64,000 nt of DNA from Camellia lanceoleosa (Eukaryota > Streptophyta > Magnoliopsida > Ericales > Theaceae). The first letter of the stretch is position 1. Every line of letters begins with the position of its first letter. Position numbers and translations under genes: made by a program. The notes under the pieces were generated by a model. That model saw only the letters and a program-made list of their open reading frames with translations. It made no database searches and was not told where the DNA came from. Location of the stretch: the NCBI GenBank assembly GCA_025200525.1, contig CM045762.1:106976682-107040681 (forward strand). Reading direction: 5' to 3'. Shown here piece by piece: positions 46,814 through 60,200 of the stretch.

Positions 46814-49015
46814 GGGTAAATTACACTAACACCACATAAGGTTTATGTTTATTACAGTTTCCCTCTCACATTTGGAAAATTATACTGACCCCCATTGTCA
46901 GTGTAATTATTTGACGGTATTAACTTTTAAGTTAAAATGACATATTTACCCTTAACCTCTACATATATTTCAAAGGGTAAATTACATTGACACCCCCTGA
47001 GGTTTCAGTTTAATACGGATCTCCCCTGACATTTAAAAAAAAAAAAAAACTAACTTAATAAAAATAAATATGAAGATATATTTAATTTGTAAAAAATTAT
47101 TTCTAACCACTTGAAAGATAAAAATTATATAAAAAATGATAATTATTTTTTATTTTTTATTTCTTAACCAAATTAACTTTTAATTTTTAAAAAAAATTTC
47201 TAAAAATCAAACCATACATAGTCTAAGAATTTTTTGATAAGTCACTTTTTACATTGGTAACTTATTTAATTATTTGTTAATTTTACGACATTTTTACCAT
47301 TTGAGGCTTGTTTGGTAACCATTTTGTTTTCAGTTTTCAATTTATATTTACAAAAATTTTAAAAATGTCATAAAAACTTGTTTGATAATTTTTTTGGTTT
47401 ATAAATGGTTGTTTCAGTTTGTAAATTTGAAGAAAAATCGTAAATTCAAAAAATGAGTTTACGTTAGATTTTAAACAAAAATTTAAAAATTTGACTAACA
47501 AAATTTTTTTTCAAATAATTTTTTTCCAATTAATTTTTTTTTTTCAACTAATACCAACCGAGGAGGCAATTGATAATGCTACTTTAAACCTTAGGAAGGG
47601 GATTGTAATTTCTAAAATGTGAGGGGTGTCAATGTAATTTAGCCAGTGAGAACAAAATTGGTATTTAAAAAAATTAAATTGCTGACATCAACAAAATCTG
47701 TTAGTTGACTTAACAGTCAACTAACTGAGGGAGTAATCTGTAATGAAACTTAAAACATCAAGAAGAGAGATGTAATTTCCAAAAGGTGAGGGGGAACTGT
47801 AATAAACATAAATCTCAGGGGGTGTCAATGTAATTTATTCTAAAAAAAATGATGACAACATAGTTTTTTGGGTAAATTACATTAACAGATTTTGCTGATG
47901 TTAGCAATTTAATTTTTTAAATACCAATTTTTTCCTCACTGGGTAAATTACATTGACACCCCTTCACATTTTAAAAATTACAATCCCTTCCCCAAGGTTT
48001 AAAGTAGCATTACCAATTGCCCCGTAGTTAGTATTAGTTGAAAAAGAAATTAATTGGAAAAAAAAATTATTTAAAAAAAATTAATTGAAAAAAAAATTTG
48101 AAAAAAAAATTAATTAAAAAAAAATTTTGTTAGTGAAATTTTTAAATTTTTGTTTAAAAATAATGCAAACTTATTTTTTGAATTTACGTTTTTTTTCTTT
48201 AAATTTACAAACAGAGACAACCATTTATAAACCAAAAAAATTATCAAACAAGTTTTTATGACAGTTTTTAAAATTTTTATAAATATAAATTGAAAACTGA
48301 AAACGAAATGGTTACCAAACATGCCTTATATGATAAAAATGTCATAAAATTAACAAATAATTAAATAAGTTACTAACGTAAGAAATGATTTATCAAAAGA
48401 TTCTTAGGCTATGTATGGTTTGATTTTTAGAATTTTTTTAAAAAAAATAAAAATTAGGGCAAGTTTGGTATGTTTAGAAAAAGCCAAAAAGTCAAAAAGT
48501 CACTATCCTATTTAAGTCACATCATCTTATTTAAATCACATCACCTCTCTAACACATCACTTCAAACCCAATCCAAACCCAACCCAACCCATATTTCATA
48601 AAAAGTTAAAAAGTGCACTTATTTAAATCATCCCAAACAACCCCTAAATTTGGTTAAGAAATAAAACTAAAAAATAAAAAATAATTATCACTTTTATATA
48701 ATTTTTATCTTTCGAGTGGTTAGAAATAATTTTTTACAAATTAAATATATTTCTTCAAATTTATTTTTATTAAATTAGTTTTTTTTTTTTTTTTTAAATG
48801 TCAGGGAGAATCCGTATTAAATTGAAACCTCATGAGGTATCAATGTAATTTATCCTTTAAAGTATATGTAAAGGTTAAGGGTAAATATGTGATTTTAACT
48901 TAAAAGTTAACGCCGCCAAATAATTACACAGACAAGGGGGTTAGTGTAATTTTCCAAATGTGAGGAGGGAACTGTAATAAATATAAATCTCAAGAGGTAT
49001 CAGTGTAATTTACCC
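46814..49015. mobile_element. 2.2-kb concentric foldback element
   Basis: The left end GGGTAAATTACACTAACACC and the complement of the right end, GGGTAAATTACACTGATACC, begin inverted arms of roughly 0.9-1.1 kb that pair almost throughout, around a short centre (about 47700-47885). The end motif GGGTAAATTACA-TGACACCCC occurs again inside at 46977, 47870 and 47941 in one orientation and around 47620, 47815 and 48855 in the other, so TIR elements of the same family are nested like shells. No coding sequence. A transcript would form a long hairpin. No convincing TSD. Confidence 0.8.
48457..48644. mobile_element. 188-bp MITE inserted in one arm of the foldback
   Basis: The left end GGGCAAGTTTGGTATG and the complement of the right end, GGGGTTGTTTGGGATG, form 16-bp terminal repeats, flanked by TTA and TAA. 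The equivalent position of the other foldback arm (about 47170-47190) is uninterrupted, reading across AATTAAC-type sequence, so the insertion can be delimited by comparison within the window. Interior has AAAAAGTCAAAAAGTCACT and CCAATCCAAACCCAACCC repeats. Confidence 0.7.
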
Positions 49016-49171
49016 TAGTTTTTTTTTTTCATTTATATAACTAATAAAATATTAATAAAAATATGATTAAGTGTTAAGAGAATTAAAATCTTAACATGTA
49101 ATTATGTCAAAGTGATAAAACTTATTCTATTTTTTTCAAACCTTAAGAAAAGTTAATGTAATTTATACCTT

Positions 49172-50019
49172 GGGTGTGTTTGTTTAGACGGACTGGATAA
49201 TGGAATATTATAATCTATCAATTTGTTAGTCACGAGATACATTGTCATGGATTATTTGGTTGGATTGGATTTGTATCCTATGTTTGTTTAGTTATGAGAT
49301 TAGATGTCTGGATTTGACTATTTTTAGTGAATCTAATGTTTGGCTGGACGGACTGGATAAGAATAAATGTTTAAAAGATTATTTTACCCTTGTAATTTAT
49401 AATTTTTATTTAATATATACTTTTAAATTTGTAATCTATAATTTATAATTTATAATTTAACAACACTAAAATTTTTTAATTTATAAGGCCATAATTTTTA
49501 ATTTGTTATTTTCAATTAAATTAAATTTATAATTTATATTTTTTTATTTAATATATAATTTTAAATTAACAACACTAAAAAAATAATTTTATTTAATATA
49601 TAAATTTAATTTTTTAACAACACTAAAAAAAATTATAAGGCCATAATTTTTAATTTATTATTGTTAATTAAATTAAATTTATAATTTATATTTTTTACTT
49701 AATATATAATTTTAAATTAACAACACTAAAAAAATAATTTATAAATGTTTAAAAGACTATTTTACCTTTTTTTAATTGTTTATTAAGTAATAGCATGAGA
49801 GTAAAATAGACATTTCACACATTAGTCCCATGGGATACCAATCCCATGGAAATAATCTCACCCCTCCCCCTAGGATATAATAATCCCTTATATGAGGGAC
49901 TAATAGTCTGGAGGGATTATTAATCTGGAACAAAAAAAATTAAACCAAATAATAAATTATTAATCCGAATAGACTAATAGTCCAATCCCATAAAATAATC
50001 CCTCAAAACAAACACACCC
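49172..50019. mobile_element. TIR element (hAT-like ends), 848 bp
   Basis: GGGTGTGTTTGTTTAGACGG at the left and, on the complement of the right end, GGGTGTGTTTGTTTTGAGGG. Inside the ends, TGGATAATGGAATATTATAAT-type and GGATTATTAATC phrases continue the pairing. The centre contains duplicated AATATATAATTTTAAATTAA and AACAACACTAAAAAAA blocks (49550-49740). No coding sequence and no clear 8-bp TSD. Confidence 0.6.
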
Positions 50020-52141
50020 TTAAATAAACTATGTCAAAAGTCCTTGAACTTCGTATACTTTTTCGATTAAACGCTTAAGTTTTTGTTCAATAAGCTAATC
50101 AACTTTTTAAATATCTATATAACAATGGAAGGGTGTGTTTGAAAATGTCTTTGAAATTAATGGTTTAGATCTATCTAATTTACAAAGCAATGGCTCAGAT
50201 TTATTCTTAAAAATATATCTCTCATAAACTATCTTTAATGGTTTAGATTTGTCCAATTTAAAAACAATGACTGAGATTGAAAAGAGTTTCAATGGTCTAG
50301 ATTTATCAATGACTAAAATTCAATAGTTCAGATTTGTTTACCAATCTACTCTCACCAACCCACTGCACTTACCAGGTTTAGATTTGGTTCATATTTCTTT
50401 ACATCATATGTATCATCTGTATCATTTGAACAAAGCTCTGAGAAAGCTCTGAAGAAAGCTTTGAACAAAGCTCAATCGTTTGTTTACCAATCTTCTCCAC
50501 CATCACCAGGTAAGCTCATCCCGTCATCCCCACGTTCAGTTTGTTTTTTCAAAAAAAATTCTGAAACATTTGTTTTTTTCAAAAACATTTGTTTCTGAAG
50601 CATTTGGAGGGTTTGATTTGTTTCTTCAAGCAAAATTTATCTCTGAAGCAAGGTTTCAAGCAAGGTTTCTGAAGCAAAAATGCTCATTATTGCCAATACT
50701 TATCCATACATCCAGGAAAATTTTTTGACCTACTGAGTACATATAAAAAAAATAAAAATAGATTGTTGTCTAATAATATTGATAGATTTTATTATGGGTT
50801 TTGATTTGTTTCTTCAAGCAAAAATTCTGAAGCAAAATTTATCTCTGAAGCAAGGTTTCAAGCAAGGTTTCTAAAGCAAAAATGCTCATTATTGCCAATA
50901 CTTATCCATACATCCAGGAAATTTTTTTGAGCTACTGAGTACATATAAAAAAACGTGATTTGAGGAGTGCTCCTACATATAAAACAGATTTCTTTAAAAA
51001 AACGTGATATTGATAGATTGTTGTCTAATAATATTGATAGATTTTATTATGTTCCCCATTGTCCATTTAGCGATGGTGTGGGTGGTTCTCTGCAGGATAA
51101 TGATGAAAGGCGTGATATGAAGTATATTGAAAGGTTGATCCTAAATTTGGACATTCAAGTTAAGAAATAAGTGTTTTTCTGATGGACATTGTCTTTGCTT
51201 TGTGGAACCACGGATTGCAAAGTTTATGGTTTAATTGTTCTAGCTGATTTTTAGGAGTTAAGTTTGTGAATCTTTTATTCCAGTTACAAGATTAGGGGCT
51301 TTACACAGGAAATAATAGTGAAAGATGTGACTGTGAAAGGAACTTACTGTCTACATACGAATAAATAAGTTAGAAAGCAACCGTATGGGCAGTCCAGGGC
51401 ATTTTTTTTTTTATTGGTATGAAAGTTTTATTGACTACAACTGTTGCTTAAATTTATTATTATTTTTTTGAATTTTTGTTAATACTGAAGCAAAACATTT
51501 GTTTATGGGTTTAGATGGATTCATCTTTCTTTTATTGAACCCTTCATTGATTTCATTGAAATGTGTCTATGTATTTTATTCTGTCATATTGTTTTTGTGA
51601 TATTCTGTCATATTGTCTATGTATATGTATTTCATTCATTGTGATATTGTCATATTTTATTCTTTCCCATATTTTATTCTGTCATATTGTCTATGTATTT
51701 CATTCATTGTGATATTGTTTTTGTGATATAGTAGGTGTGTATTGGGTTAGATTGGGTACTGAATTAGATTGGATTAGGTTTTTTTAAGATTGTTTAATAT
51801 CTTTGATTTCTGTTTTGTACTAAGATTATGAGACAAAAAAAATTTAACAATTCTATAAGTTTGATCAATAGCGTGTTGGCCACAAAAGTATTTAACAATT
51901 CTATAAGTTTAACAATTTAGGTTATGATTTGTGTTTTGTATAAGTTTGATCAAGTTTGATTAAATTGATCACAAAAACAATTCTATAGAAAAACAATATC
52001 ACAAAAATAAAGCTAAATTTGATCACACAATATTTAATTTTTCTTCTATCCTTTTTAATGTAGATTAAAGACATTAAAAAATTATAATTTATCTTCTATC
52101 CTATAGTAGTTCAATTTCCCCATTTGTGATATTCATGCAAT
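50020..52141. other. A+T-rich spacer with tandem duplications, no clear gene
   Basis: A segment of about 190 bases (TTTGATTTGTTTCTTCAAGC to CTACTGAGTACATATAAAAA) occurs at about 50608-50746 and 50800-50952. A second phrase (GATTGTTGTCTAATAATATT) occurs at 50761 and 51016. A plus-strand frame at 50967-51170 ends with a gene-like stretch (GGSLQDNDERRDMKYIERLI) that may be a captured or decayed exon; family not recognised. ATGGTTTAGATTTGTCCAAT-type repeats lie at 50160-50300 and TATGTATTTCATTCATTGTG repeats at 51565-51720. Confidence 0.5.
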
Positions 52142-52146
52142 GATGA
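52142..52146 (+). repeat. Left TSD GATGA of the 2.6-kb solo LTR
   Basis: Identical to 54769-54773. Confidence 0.85.
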
Positions 52147-54768
52147 TGTAACAACCCTCACTTTGATTAAGTCATACTTGCATACATTCATGTGAGGCCT
52201 TGTCTTGTTATGTTTATAAATCTTGATTATCTTGCTTTGCCTTGCTTTGTCATGTGTTACTTGCTTGAACTTGTACCTTGCTTGGAGTATAGCCGAGGTC
52301 AGCTTAGCATAGTTCGCCCTTGAACCTTTGCATTTAGAACAGTTTTGGAACGTTAGCCGACACCCATCTTCACGACGGCATATTTGCCGAGATGTCACCT
52401 TGGGCGAAGTGTTGAGCCGAGGCCGAGATGTTTTGTGCTTAGTGATCTTTATCCTGGCGGGCATGGCCTAGGGCCGAGATGTGGTACACCCAGGCCAAGG
52501 TGTGGCAGCTTAGTCGATCTTAATCCTCCTAGCCGATGTCTTTGTTGACTGTTGCGAAGTTTTGACTCTGGCCGATGTCCTTGTTAGCGGCGTATTTTGC
52601 CACCAAGCTTGTTGTATGCGGCTTTGTCGAGACTTGTCTTGTCTATCGGTCACCTTTTGGTGAACCAACGTAGTGCCACGTGTCCGCTGTGTGTTAAGGC
52701 GGTGCAGACCTTGAATCAAATCATTTTGGTCTCAAATCTTTATTTTTTAGAGAGAGAAGCTCTCAAGGAGAAGGAAGAACTTTAGAGAAAGGTGACTTTC
52801 GAGCTTGGTCTTGGTTGATCGAACCGTTGGATTTGCGATCTGAGGTGAGAATCTTGATCTGCTTCGGTCATTCTCATTGATTGTCAAGTTGCATTGCATG
52901 ATCGAGTTTGTTTTGCATGCCATGCATGGATTTGGAGTTTGTTTTGAAAGGAAGTTAGTATTCATGTGTTCTTGATGAAAGTTGTACTTTGATCTAAAAG
53001 TTTATGGCAAGAGCCATGTTATTGTGTTTGTTCTTGCATGTTCTTCTTGGTTGAGTACCCAAGTCCACGTTTTGAACTCTTAGCATGAAACCCAGTTTTG
53101 AATAAGCGAGTTATGGTTCTAACATGCATGTTCTTGATGTTTTGATGTTCTTGATGTTCTTGTTCTTTGCATTCTTGAGGAAACTTCGGTTTCCGATTTC
53201 GTTGTATATATGGCCAGGCCCTCAACAAGGAGGTGCGGGATCTCGGCATTATCAGGATGGCACCCAGAGAGTTTCCACAAGATGGGAAACAGTGTTTTGA
53301 CCTTGCATGTTTTGCTTTGTTATTCATTTGGATTCGGTGGGAGTGCCGAGATCATTTACATACATGTAAAGCTTGTTTTGAGGATGTGATTTGTCATGTG
53401 ATTGTAGGACTTTGATCCTTGCTTTGAGCCTACACCTGCAGACCGAGGTGAGTGGTGCTTTTAATAAAGCTATGTTAAACCGTTTTGATAAATCTTGTCT
53501 TGCTTTGTTTTGATGAAAGTATTTGTTAAGCATGAATGATTAGCCTTATTCGATGTATCAATGTGAGCTTTGTCTTGATGTTATCTTGAGAAGTCCCTTG
53601 GTTGGAGGACTCTAAACTTCGCAGCATTATGGATTAAAAGGATACGGTCCTTTCTTGAATACAAGTCCCTTAGCTGGAGGACTCTAAACTTTCGACATTA
53701 TGGATTAAAGGATACGGTCCTTTCTTGAATACAAGTCCCTTATTTGGAGGACTCTAAACTTCATGACATTATGGATTAAAGGATACGGTCCTTTCTTGAA
53801 TACAAGTCCCTATTTGGAGGACTCTAAACTTCGACATCAATTGTCAAAAAGACTACGGGCCTAAGTGACACGATCTCTTGTAAATAAAGGATACGGTCCT
53901 TTCTTGGAAAAAAGCCACTGTGTTAAAAAGGGCTCTGGCCTAAGTAACACAAGTCCCTCGTCTTTGGAGGACTCTAAACTTTGACACCATTTTGTCTAAA
54001 TCGATTCTGGATCGTACAAATCTTGGTTCTTGCCACTAATGGGCTACTACACATACTGATTATTTGGAAAGCTTTTGTCCTTGTTTGCCGATGTCATGAG
54101 CATCCCTTGAAACTTATAATATTTGAAAGATGAATACGGTTCATCCTTTGACTTGGTAAAGGTTTATTGTGTTTTGCTTGAAAAGACCTCGGCTAGTATT
54201 TGTATGGTTTTGGCATACTTGTTTGTACAGACTTCGGCTATATTCATGCAAAACCTTTATTATTAGTATCATTCACTGAGTTTCCATACTCACCCTCTAT
54301 ATATATGTAGGTGATGGCGGGGACGGCGGCGCCTAGATGTGTTTACTGACTTGTTTTGGATATTTGATTCGTCGGCTTGTTTTGCATTCTTGTCGGCATT
54401 TGTTTCTACCTCGGCATTATGTGTTTACGTCGACATTTTGTATTTTCGTCGGCAAATCTTGAAAATCATGCTTCTTGGCTTGTATTCCTTGTATTTTGTA
54501 CATGTCGGCTTAGAAGCCTTTTGATCATGATGTGAATTGTATTCTTTGTTATTTTTGGACCGGATATAAGATCATATTGTACATGTTTGCTCATTTGATC
54601 TATGCACAGCTCTTATGGACCATTTGTATTTGATTTATTGCTTCCGCACTTTTGTAAGCCCCTATGAGTACTCTGCTGTGTGTGAAAATTTATAAGCCGG
54701 CCTTCGGTAATCTCGGATTACTGGCCATCTCGGCACCACCCTACTAGGGGCGGGTTGGGGTCGTGACA
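52147..54768 (+). mobile_element. Solo LTR of retrotransposon family B, 2.62 kb
   Basis: It starts TGTAACAACCCTCAC and ends GGGGTCGTGACA, flanked by perfect GATGA duplications (52142-52146, 54769-54773). No coding sequence, primer-binding site or polypurine tract. Gene-poor but G+C-richer than its surroundings, with many TCGGC and GCCGA words. A TTTATTTTTTAGAGAGAG followed by a purine-rich leader (52735-52800) may be the transcription start zone. A 70-72 bp tandem repeat lies at 53591-53840. The last 40 bases resemble the end of the LTR nested in the Copia element (15020-18515, minus strand), so both belong to one superfamily of large LTRs, Gypsy-like by size and composition. Confidence 0.85.
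53591..53840 (+). repeat. 70-72 bp tandem repeat in the solo LTR
   Basis: AAGTCCCT(T)-GGAGGACTCTAAACTT recurs at 53591, 53663, 53733 and 53803, with GGATACGGTCCTTTCTTGAA in each unit. Scattered single copies of the same phrases follow to about 53990. Confidence 0.9.
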
Positions 54769-54773
54769 GATGA
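54769..54773 (+). repeat. Right TSD GATGA of the 2.6-kb solo LTR
   Basis: Identical to 52142-52146. Confidence 0.85.
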
Positions 54774-56276
54774 ACTTCTTAAAATAGGTTGTTAACTAAA
54801 ATATGTTATGAGGTTGTTAATTCTGTGTCGATTAATGTAACGCCCTCAAAATTATCCCATAACATACACAATAATAAGATACATTACTGAAGTAAATAAA
54901 TCACAATTCATTCATCAGAGTATTTCTAAATAAAGACATTACATGTAACATCAAAATAAATGCCCTAGGGGCTTACATCTTGCCAAGCCAACACTTGGAC
55001 ACAAAATTATGAGTTCTAACTCAAGTACAAGTAAAGCCCTAGGCTTGAATGTTTACATGTAATTGATAAAACAAATAACTAAAATCAAGGCTTCAGGTCC
55101 AATTCCTTCAAGCTAATTCCTTGGAGGTAGCGAATCACGGACACGAAAATGATGTTCCCCATAAAGGGAGCCTGACCCAATAGAAATATACTAAACCAAA
55201 TATAAGCATTGAATAAAGCAATAACATTTAATAGATGGTTAACCATGATAATCAGTTATATCAATATACAATCTTAAGACACTAATGTCTATGACACTTA
55301 TCAATATTCATTATTATCAATGTGGCTCAGAACCTGGCCAAACTTACAACGGTGAACTATATAGCATATTCACATTACTTCCAATATCAACAACACAAAT
55401 GAGACTCAGGCTCATATCAAAACACTTCATACTTCGATTGATACACATTTTAGTCTTTGTATCAATAAAACACTTCAATATAAATAAGCACACATAAAAG
55501 TGATGCTAATGGAGTCCATCCTATCTCCTCCCAAACAAAATCCGGTTTAGAGAGGTCCATCCTATCTTCCCTAATGGTGGAGTACATCCTATCTCCTCAC
55601 ACAAAATAATGTATATAAACACATAACATATACAACACACAATCAATACACATAATATGCGTATTAATTCAGCGATCAAGATTAATGACTTAACCAATGA
55701 TTAGTTTGTTATCCTAATCCACATGCAATGTCTACAACAATCACGACTATCCTCACCGATAGCCCAAAAGCAGTTATTTCTAGACTTGAAATAAATAATT
55801 CAACAATTAAATAGATGAGTGATTTAAATTAACCAACTACCCCATTTAATCAATAAATTCTTCAATCTCATGAATTTAACTAATTTCCCCAATGTTCCTC
55901 AAATTAAATATACAATTCAATTTATTTAAACAACTAGGGTTTTTCCCAAAATTACCAAAACACCCCCAACATAATAAAATGCGAACTTAGAACAAGCGTA
56001 TACATTGGAGTAGGAAATCCCTATCTCGAAGAAATCAACAAAAATGGAGAAGATGGAGATGACGACCCAAAATCCAAAGTGCTCCAAATCCAAGATCGTT
56101 CAGATTAAACCGAAGCCCTCGACCCTCACTATCTTTTTAACAAAGGATCTAAGGTAGAAACCCACCCTAAATAGATCAAACCTAAGAGAAAAGGTGAATA
56201 GGGAGAGAGAGAAGTCGGACCTTAGGGTTTAGAACAAAAGAAGATAGAAAAAAACTGATCAAATCCCGCTGCTGCC

Positions 56277-56284
56277 TATTTAAA
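56277..56284 (-). promoter_or_regulatory. TATA-like box of family A LTR copy 2
   Basis: TTTAAATA on the minus strand, at the same place relative to the palindrome cluster as TATAAAAT in copy 1. Confidence 0.4.
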
Positions 56285-56600
56285 CTGGACAGGCTCGCTC
56301 GAGCGAAGACTTGGTTGCTCGAGCGACCAGAAACAAAAAGTACTCGCTTGAGTGAAGGAAAGCTCGCTCGAGCCAACAATACGATGCTTCAGGTCTACAA
56401 CCCACAAGCACGCTAGAGCGACGGAATGCTCGCTCGAGCGAAGGACTCGAAAACATACACCTCGCTCGCTCGAGCGAAGAAAAGCTCGCTTGAGCGAAGA
56501 AACATTGCTCTCAGGTCTATACCAGACGCAATCTCTCGCTCGGCGAAGAAACTCCAGCTCGAGCCACGAGAGACAAAACTCAACCCTCGCTCGGCGACCA
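56284..56600. repeat. Cluster of GCTCGAGCG palindromes
   Basis: About a dozen near-copies of (T)CGCTCGAGCGA, some shortened to CGCTCGGCGA or changed to GCTTGAGCGA, spaced 16-40 bases apart just upstream (minus strand) of the TATA-like box. Core GCTCGAGC is a perfect 8-bp palindrome containing an XhoI site. Confidence 0.85.
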
Positions 56601-56782
56601 ACCCAAAAACTAGGCAACACTTGGTTTCGGACCCAACAACTTTGAAACAAACGCCCAACACATCCGATAACTCAAATGAGGAAATAAAGGACAACAACAA
56701 CAATTATATAATGATAGGATCCACGGAACCTAAGTTCGGATACAATAATAAAATAGGAAAAGACCGGGGTCGCTATAATTAA

Positions 56783-57235
56783 TTTTTCTTTATGGCAATT
56801 ATTAAACCTCATTCTTCCTTCTTACAGTTATATTTCATGTCAGCAATTATTTTTATTTCATCTTAATCAAATGGGTTGAGGTTCTCATTAATCATCAATG
56901 GTCATATTCTTATTCGTCAAACATGAAAATAGATTCATGTACATTTTTAGTGTTGAGGAGTGCTCTTACTAATTGTGTTTTTCTTTTTATCCTTCTGTCT
57001 CAAATTTCTTTAATTTTGCTTCTCAAACAGATACTCAGGTTAGGAAGTCTCTCCCTTGCAATTCTTTATTAGTTCCTCGGTTTCTTTTTCGAATTACAGT
57101 GGGTTAATGAATATTCTGAATTAATGAATGAACTCTCTCAGATTTCTTTAATACTCTGGAATTTTCATGTTTGGTCTTGGAATTTTCAATAATTACATTA
57201 AACATTAAGCTTTTAATGTTTGGTTTAGAAAGAAG
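56783..57235. other. A+T-rich spacer, no gene
   Basis: Nothing recognised apart from short TTCATTCTTC-like words. Confidence 0.5.
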
Positions 57236-60200
57236 TCTAATATAGTGTGTACTAGGGTATGCCCGTGCCTGAAGGCACGATGAAAATAATGTTTGGTTTA
57301 GAAAGAAGTCTAATATAGCGTGTATAGTTATGTATCATGGTATATAACTGTTAAATTTCTAGAGAATACTTATGTTTTTTTTTTTTTTTAATAGTTGGAA
57401 TGTATGATGAATTATGTGAATGCTTATGTCTTTTTTGTTGGGTGCTAGCCTTGCTAGATCAGTAGGTCCAAATCAGCGTCATCATGCGCAACAAATCGGT
57501 GAGGTTCACTATATTTGTTCATCTCCAAATTTTTTGTGTATATATACCATCCCTTTGTTTTCTTTGTGTGTATATATATTGAAGCCACAGAGATCATCCT
57601 TTGTATATATATATTGAAGAGTTTGTTGAATACTTGAATTTGTTGAATATTTGGGCGAAATCTTGATGTTGTGGTGTATGATATAATGAAGTGTGTTCGA
57701 TTTAGTATGATTCTGAGTTGTTTTACCCCATGATTGAATCTTTTTTATGTTCAAACCAGAAATATTGATTTTGGGTGGGTTTCTTTTTTATGTTCAAACC
57801 AGAAATATTGAATCTCTTTTATGTTCAGTTGTTTTATCCCATGATTATGTTCAAACCAAAAGAGGTAAAATACTGGGTGGTGAGTTGGTGCACTTTATGG
57901 GGTGGGATTATTGATTTTGGGCCAATACTGGGTGGGATTATTGATTTTGGTGCAATTTATGGGGTTAATTATAAACTGAAAAGAATATATATATTGAAAA
58001 AGAAAGTGATACTTTATTTTAGTCTCTGTTTTCATTCCTTTGTTTTCAGCCACAGAGTTGGTGCACTTTTACCAATTTTTTTCTTTGTGTTTTTTTTTTT
58101 CTATGAGTATTGTTTTTCTTTAATTTTGGGTGCACTTTTATGGGTTTTTGTTTATTTTTCTTATCTGAGATAATATATACATACATATATGAAGAGTTGC
58201 TTGGGTTTTTGCGTAATGTTTAATTTGTTTTTTGTTACTTTGATTTGGTAGGAATTTGTGGGTTTTCTAAGTTTAGGCTTAAGCTACAATGATGTTGGTA
58301 TAGAATTGTTGGTTTTCTAAATTCTATACCTTTCAGATTCTATATGGCATAGAATTGTTAGCAAAATTCTAGAATTGTTGGTTTTCAAATTATATATTAT
58401 TCTATACGGTATAGAATTATAATTTCAAACTTTATTAATTTCAAATTTTAGAAAACCAACAATTCTATATTATTCTTTTTTTTGGACAAATAAACAAACT
58501 TTATTAATATGATGTGCATCCTTTTAAGAGTGGACATTATTAATTTCCTCTAATATATGAGAAATCAATACATGATAAATCAATATTTAGCCAAGAGAAT
58601 GCATTAAAAAAATATATATATTCAAAGAACAAGATTGAAACCTTAAACAAATAAACTATGTAAATTTTATCATTTTTACTTGAATAATCAAATGAAATTG
58701 GGAAGTTTGAACTAAAATTTTTTGTGGATGGGGCTATTTTGTTGAGTATTGCTCATTTGGGACATTTAATTTTGTTTTTGCATGTAACCTTTGTTATTAA
58801 GTGATTTTGAATAGAGCTTCAATAGAATTGTTAATAGTTGTTGATTCACTTCCTCCCTCTCTCAACTAAATCTCAATTTGCTTTTTAATTTTTAATTTTT
58901 ATACTGGTTTGGTTTTGGATTCAGTTTGTGTGGAATTCAAAATAGAAAATTGTTATTTTTTTAAGTTGAATTGAAGGTGTGAGATGTTGTGGTGATGACT
59001 GAAATTTGGTTTTGGGGTACTTGCTACCATTGACTGAATTGCACCATAACTTTTCTAGCATTTTCTACTATTGATCTGGTTTCATTTGTTTGTTTTTGAT
59101 TAGATCACGTTTTTTATTTGAATGGTGAAATCTGAGCACATTCTCTTTCATGTCTTTTATTCTTTTTTCCTGGCCAATATTTAGTGTCTTGGGCCTTAAG
59201 AAAAAGAACCTAAAGATTTTAAATGCTCAGATTTTTCCATATCTGAGCATTTAATAGGCCTCTGTAGAAATACCTGCAATTAACATTGATGTGTCATTAT
59301 TGGGGGCTGATTAGAAATATTGTTTTCATGTTTATTATCTCAGTAACACACATAAATTGCTATACTATTTTGTTTAATTTGACTATCAATATCATTCTTA
59401 CATGGATCTTTCCCTGATTAGTGGTTAATTATACCCATTATGACATTGATGAGTTTTGTAAATTGTTGCTAAAATTTACCCACAAACAGGTATTATGCAT
59501 GGATTTTTGAATTGGTGCTAACATTCTCTTTCCTTAGGATTTTTGAATTGGTGTTAATTATGCACTAGGATTGTGTTATGACATTTACCAACAAACATGT
59601 TATGTAAATTGGTGCTAACATTTACCCATAAACAGGTTATCTTTCCCTAACGTGTTATGTTTCACTAGGATTGTGTTATGCATGGATTTTTGAATGGTGA
59701 AGTTTGAGCACATTCTCTTTCATGTCTTTTATTCTTTTTCCCTGGCCAAGGAAGCTCTATTTTTGTTTAAATTTACAATATTTATTCTTGATGGGACTTT
59801 TTTTATTATTACTTAAATTTACAATATTTATTATTCTAATCAGGTTATGTACATATACACATATGTATAATCTATTTATTCCATAGTGGCAATCTTGGGA
59901 AGTCACTTAATTTTGTGGCAGACCAAACTAACTTATCAGCTTGAAGTATAAGGAATAACCATTTCATTTCATCTCATCGCATTCCAGTGAACCAAATAAA
60001 GCATAAATGAGATTGAAGTCACCTGATTACTATTTTGATAAATGATTTTGGTGATTTTGATAAATGTGTGAATTGGGTTTCCTTTCTAAACATGAAAAGT
60101 AATTTTCTGTGATCTTATGTTTTTATTTGATTGTTAAAAATTAGAATTATAGTGAGAAAGAAATAGCCCATTGTACTTAACTTATGGCACAATTAAGTAA

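Larger units (their letters stand above)
54836..56777 (-). mobile_element. Solo LTR of retrotransposon family A, copy 2
   Basis: It starts TGTAACGCCCTC and ends GACCGGGGTCGCTATA, like copy 1 at 6473-8343, and is flanked by the perfect duplication ATTAA (54831-54835, 56778-56782). Internal phrases are shared in order with copy 1 (TTACATCTTGCCAAGCCAAC, TGTCTACAACAATCACGACT, GAGTAGGAAATCCCTA). As in copy 1, a palindrome-rich CpG cluster (56284-56600) precedes a TATA-like box when read on the minus strand. The several 60-124 codon frames crossing the cluster arise because CGCTCGAGCG has no stops in any frame; they are not genes. Confidence 0.87.

Noticed and set aside
51730..51790. TTGGGTTAGATTGGGTACTG-type words, possible telomere-like repeat
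   Set aside because: Units are irregular and do not follow TTTAGGG; an ordinary low-complexity stretch.
56276..56782. Arg/Ser-rich frames of 65-124 codons on both strands
   Set aside because: Produced by the stop-free palindromic CGCTCGAGCG cluster of an LTR promoter region, not by coding selection.
58010..58173. Phe-rich 132-codon frame at 57775-58173
   Set aside because: Phe/Tyr/Leu-rich because of T-rich sequence; no family resemblance and several short duplicated phrases in it.
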